From the NCBI GenBank assembly GCA_036655775.1, contig JAVVPL010000042.1:1-16240 (forward strand): a DNA stretch of 16,240 nt, read 5' to 3'. This DNA is from JAVVPL01 sp036655775. GTDB lineage: Bacteria; Bacteroidota; Bacteroidia; Bacteroidales; P3. The position numbers and the translations under genes were made by a program. Below are positions 14,025 to 16,240 of this stretch, one piece after another. How positions within the stretch are numbered: position 1 is the first letter of the stretch; each line of letters starts with the position of its first letter. Below the pieces are notes generated by a model. That model ran no database searches. It had not been told where the DNA came from and worked only from the letters and a program-made list of their open reading frames with translations.

Positions 14025-15620
14025 ATGCTCAAAAAAATTCCACATACTTTTACGATTGTCTTTTACATGATTTTGTTTTCGGCTATGCTCACTTGGATTA
14101 TTCCAGGAGGTGAGTATGTGAGGGAGACCATTCAGGTCAATGGCAATCAACGTGAAGTTGTGGTTGATAATTCATATCATCGCGTAGATCGTCAAGCTCA
14201 AACATGGCAAGTGTTTTCAGCCCTTTTTGAAGGTTTTGTCGACAAAGCGGATATTATTATTTTTGTATTGATGGTAGGGGGAGCTTTTTGGATTTTAAAT
14301 AGTAGTAGAGCTATCGACACGGGCGTATATGCGTTTCTAGCTTTTACCACTTCTTTGAAAAAAAAGCGACTTTTTAAATTTATCAATGTAGACTATGTGA
14401 TTATTAGTTTAATTATGGTCATGTTTAGCTTATTTGGCGCTATTTTTGGGATGAGTGAGGAAACCATTGCCTTTACCATTATTTTTGTTCCTTTAGCTAT
14501 TTCCATGGGCTACGATTCCATCACGGGAGTCTGCATTTCGTACTTAGCCGCACATGTAGGTTTTGCAGGAGCTATTTTAAATCCCTTTACCATAGGAGTG
14601 GCACAAGGAATTGCCGAATTACCTTTGTTTTCAGGATTAGAGTATAGGGTACTTTGTTGGATTTTTCTCACACTCATTGCCATTATTTTTGTTTGCTTTT
14701 ACGCTCGAAAAATAAAGAAAAACCCTCAGAGTTCACCCATGTATACCTTGGATGAATATTGGCGAAAGCGCTCTAACCAAAGCATACAAACAGAAGAAAA
14801 CACAAAAAACAAAGCCTTATGGATCGTTTTTATTTTTTTAAGTGTAGTGCAAATATATGCGAGTGTTACGCATGCTCAAACCATACTAAATGTAGGAAAT
14901 TTGTCGATAAGTGCCCCTTTACTTCCTATATTTACTTGCATTTTTGGAATAGGCGGTTATTTTGCCTGTCGAAAATCGGCGGCAGCATTTAATATGCTTT
15001 TACTTTTTGCCACCATTTTTTATTTAGTGATAGGCGTGTTGGCCTACCATTGGTATATTATGGAAATAGCCACTTTATTTTTAGCAATGGGTGTATTTTC
15101 GGGAATTTCCATGGCCTATACGGCCGATAAATTAAGTAAATTATTTTTAGAAGGGGTTAAAGATATTTTAGTTCCCGCTATGATTATAGGGCTTGCGAGT
15201 GGAATTATTTTTATTCTACAAGAAGGAAAAGTAATTGATACTATTTTGTATGCAGTTTCGTCAACTCTAGTGGGAATGGGTGAAGTAGCCTCGGTAGGAT
15301 CTATGTATTTATTTCAAACAGCCTTAAATATAGTTATGCCCTCTGGCTCAGCCAAAGCCGCTTTAACTATGCCAATTATGTCGCAATTTTCCGATTTAAT
15401 TCAGGTGTCTCGACAAACCACCGTACTTGCCTTTCAATTTGGAGATGGATTTACCAATATGATTACACCTACTTCAGGTGTTTTATTGGGTGTTTTAGGA
15501 GTGGCTCGTATTCCCTACCCCCTTTGGGTAAAATGGATTTGGAAGTTTATACTTGCCATGATATGTATTGGATTTTTATTACTTCTACCTACTTTATTTT
15601 TCAGTTGGAACGGATTTTAA
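14025..15620 (+). CDS. YfcC-family (DcuC superfamily) inner-membrane permease
   Basis: A 531-residue polytopic membrane protein with roughly 12 hydrophobic segments. It begins KKIPHTFTIVFYMILFSAML, followed by TWIIPGGEYVRE, the start typical of YfcC and related transporters. It contains a first-half signature FGMSEETIAFTIIFVPLA. The second half has a matching hairpin region NIVMPSGSAKAALTMPIM, then QFGDGFTNMITPTSGVLLG, as in the DcuC/ArsB-like fold with two inverted repeats. A soluble loop lies around residues 230-265, rich in Lys, Ser and Asn. Relatives are annotated as C4-dicarboxylate, basic amino-acid or peptide carriers; the substrate cannot be set from sequence. It is the last gene of the lipoprotein-pyrC-DUF4296 unit. 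A T-run directly follows its stop but I see no hairpin, and those Ts also form the -33 region of the metK promoter. Confidence 0.88.
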   Translation: MLKKIPHTFTIVFYMILFSAMLTWIIPGGEYVRETIQVNGNQREVVVDNSYHRVDRQAQTWQVFSALFEGFVDKADIIIFVLMVGGAFWILNSSRAIDTGVYAFLAFTTSLKKKRLFKFINVDYVIISLIMVMFSLFGAIFGMSEETIAFTIIFVPLAISMGYDSITGVCISYLAAHVGFAGAILNPFTIGVAQGIAELPLFSGLEYRVLCWIFLTLIAIIFVCFYARKIKKNPQSSPMYTLDEYWRKRSNQSIQTEENTKNKALWIVFIFLSVVQIYASVTHAQTILNVGNLSISAPLLPIFTCIFGIGGYFACRKSAAAFNMLLLFATIFYLVIGVLAYHWYIMEIATLFLAMGVFSGISMAYTADKLSKLFLEGVKDILVPAMIIGLASGIIFILQEGKVIDTILYAVSSTLVGMGEVASVGSMYLFQTALNIVMPSGSAKAALTMPIMSQFSDLIQVSRQTTVLAFQFGDGFTNMITPTSGVLLGVLGVARIPYPLWVKWIWKFILAMICIGFLLLLPTLFFSWNGF

Positions 15621-15626
15621 TTTTTT

Positions 15627-15658
15627 TTTGTATCTTTTAAAAAAAAGTTGTATCTTTG
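15627..15658 (+). promoter_or_regulatory. Bacteroidota consensus promoter for metK
   Basis: TTTG at 15627-15630, a 20-nt spacer and TATCTTTG at 15651-15658 match the Bacteroidota -33/-7 consensus (TTTG, 19-21 nt, TAnnTTTG) with no mismatch. It is the best promoter in the window. Transcription would begin around 15664-15667, at the very edge of the riboswitch-like element, leaving a leader of about 160 nt before metK. Confidence 0.75.
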
Positions 15659-15666
15659 CATCCTAT

Positions 15667-15715
15667 TTGTGGACAGATTTGACTGCTTGCAACCACACAA
15701 AAAAAAGCTAAAACG
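15667..15715 (+). promoter_or_regulatory. SAM-II-like riboswitch in the metK leader
   Basis: The element has the order of conserved blocks of the SAM-II aptamer (RF00521): a P1 strand TGTGG (15668-15672), then GATTTG (15676-15681), GCTTGCAA (15685-15692), the P1 partner CCACA (15693-15697), an A-rich linker and GCTAAAACG (15707-15715). P1 is 5 bp. The pseudoknot helix P2 is possible between GCTT (15685-15688) and AAGC (15705-15708), as in the family. SAM-II binds S-adenosylmethionine and represses methionine/SAM genes; metK, 108 bp downstream, makes SAM, so product feedback fits. In alphaproteobacteria SAM-II usually sits at the ribosome site; here it is at the 5' end of the leader. A small hairpin at 15724-15738 (GCATT/AATGC) follows, but I cannot identify the expression platform. 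The family is recalled, not searched. Confidence 0.75.
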
Positions 15716-15823
15716 ACCCTATTGCATTTTTCTAATGCCTTATATGTTTTCCCATTTTGTGTTTTTGCATATCAAATTTTTCCCTATAAATTAGATTTTA
15801 ATAACAATTAAATTTATACTATT

Positions 15824-16240
15824 ATGGGATTTTTATTCACCTCCGAATCGGTATCTGCGGGTCACCCCGACAAAGTTGCCGACATGATTTCAGATGCTTT
15901 AGTTGATGAATTTTTGCGTTTTGACCCTGAGTCAAAAGTAGCTTGCGAAACCTTAGTTACTACAGGATTGACTGTATGTGCAGGCGAAGTGAAAACCAAC
16001 GGCTATGTGGACATCCAACGCGTAGCACGCGAAACTATTTACGATATAGGCTACAATCAAGCCGAATATCAATTTGACAGCAAATCTTGCGGTGTAATTT
16101 CTGCAATTCACGGTCAATCAACCGATATTAATCAAGGGGTTGAACGCAAAAAGCTAGAAGACCAAGGTGCAGGCGATCAAGGTATGATGTTTGGATATGC
16201 GTGCAAGGACATGGACAATTACATGCCTATGCCTGTTGAG
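15824..16240 (+). CDS. metK: S-adenosylmethionine synthetase, N-terminal part
   Basis: The first 139 codons of metK; the gene runs off the right edge (full length about 400-430 residues). The enzyme makes SAM from methionine and ATP in the cytoplasm. The start MGFLFTSESVSAGHPDKVAD contains the ATP-binding HPDK motif (His14, Asp16, Lys17) and the conserved Glu8. ETLVTTGLTVCAGEVKTNGY and the adenosine loop GAGDQGMMFGYA near the window edge follow. Residue 12 is Ala where most relatives have Glu (SVSEGHPDK); this is a substitution beside the HPDK loop and is probably tolerated. The upstream region carries a consensus promoter and a SAM-II-like element, so the gene is likely repressed when SAM is high. 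There is no Shine-Dalgarno sequence; the start is preceded by AT-rich DNA as elsewhere in the window. Confidence 0.97.
   Translation, partial: MGFLFTSESVSAGHPDKVADMISDALVDEFLRFDPESKVACETLVTTGLTVCAGEVKTNGYVDIQRVARETIYDIGYNQAEYQFDSKSCGVISAIHGQSTDINQGVERKKLEDQGAGDQGMMFGYACKDMDNYMPMPVE

Noticed and set aside
15621..15649. T-run after the permease as an intrinsic terminator
   Set aside because: No stem precedes it, and the T-run is better explained as part of the metK promoter -33 region.
1..16240. CRISPR array, tRNA or rRNA genes, prophage or integrase
   Set aside because: No regularly spaced direct repeats, no cloverleaf or rRNA-like sequence and no integrase or phage structural gene were seen by eye.

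Overview
The window looks like a chromosomal segment of a Bacteroidota bacterium, most likely order Bacteroidales. The evidence is an AT-rich sequence, start codons without Shine-Dalgarno sites, promoter elements of the TAnnTTTG (-7) type, a very large secreted protein ending in a gliding-motility/type IX secretion (T9SS) C-terminal domain, a DUF4296 lipoprotein, and Bacteroidales-like versions of MnmA, dihydroorotase and MetK.

The left 1.75 kb is accessory and decayed. It holds the 3' end of a restriction-helicase-like gene (3-701) with a PD...ExK nuclease signature, a small reverse-strand ORF (791-907), a frameshifted fragment of a TolC-type outer-membrane efflux gene (985-1432), and possible transposase debris (about 1614-1748). 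A perfect 14-bp hairpin (1744-1775) closes this part. From 1852 on, the genes look intact and tightly packed.

On the minus strand from 9796 down to 1852 there are two transcription units. The first carries a 1655-aa exported, Cys-rich protein with tandem Ig-like modules and a T9SS type B sorting domain, followed 2 nt later by a WbqC-family gene. The second carries iorA and iorB, encoding 2-oxoacid (indolepyruvate/arylpyruvate):ferredoxin oxidoreductase, and has its own promoter.

On the plus strand from 9890 there is first an NAD-dependent epimerase/L-threonine-dehydrogenase-like gene overlapping mnmA by 1 nt. A second unit follows: small lipoprotein, dihydroorotase pyrC, DUF4296 lipoprotein and YfcC-family permease, with gaps or overlaps of 4, -4 and 14 nt. 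The window ends inside metK. The metK leader has a well-formed Bacteroidota promoter followed immediately by an RNA that closely resembles a SAM-II riboswitch, so SAM synthetase is probably feedback-controlled by its product.

I do not see a convincing novel multi-gene system. The best leads are the SAM-II-like element at the very 5' end of the metK leader, the giant T9SS substrate coupled to WbqC, the IorA that lacks the usual C-terminal ferredoxin domain, and the debris island at the left.
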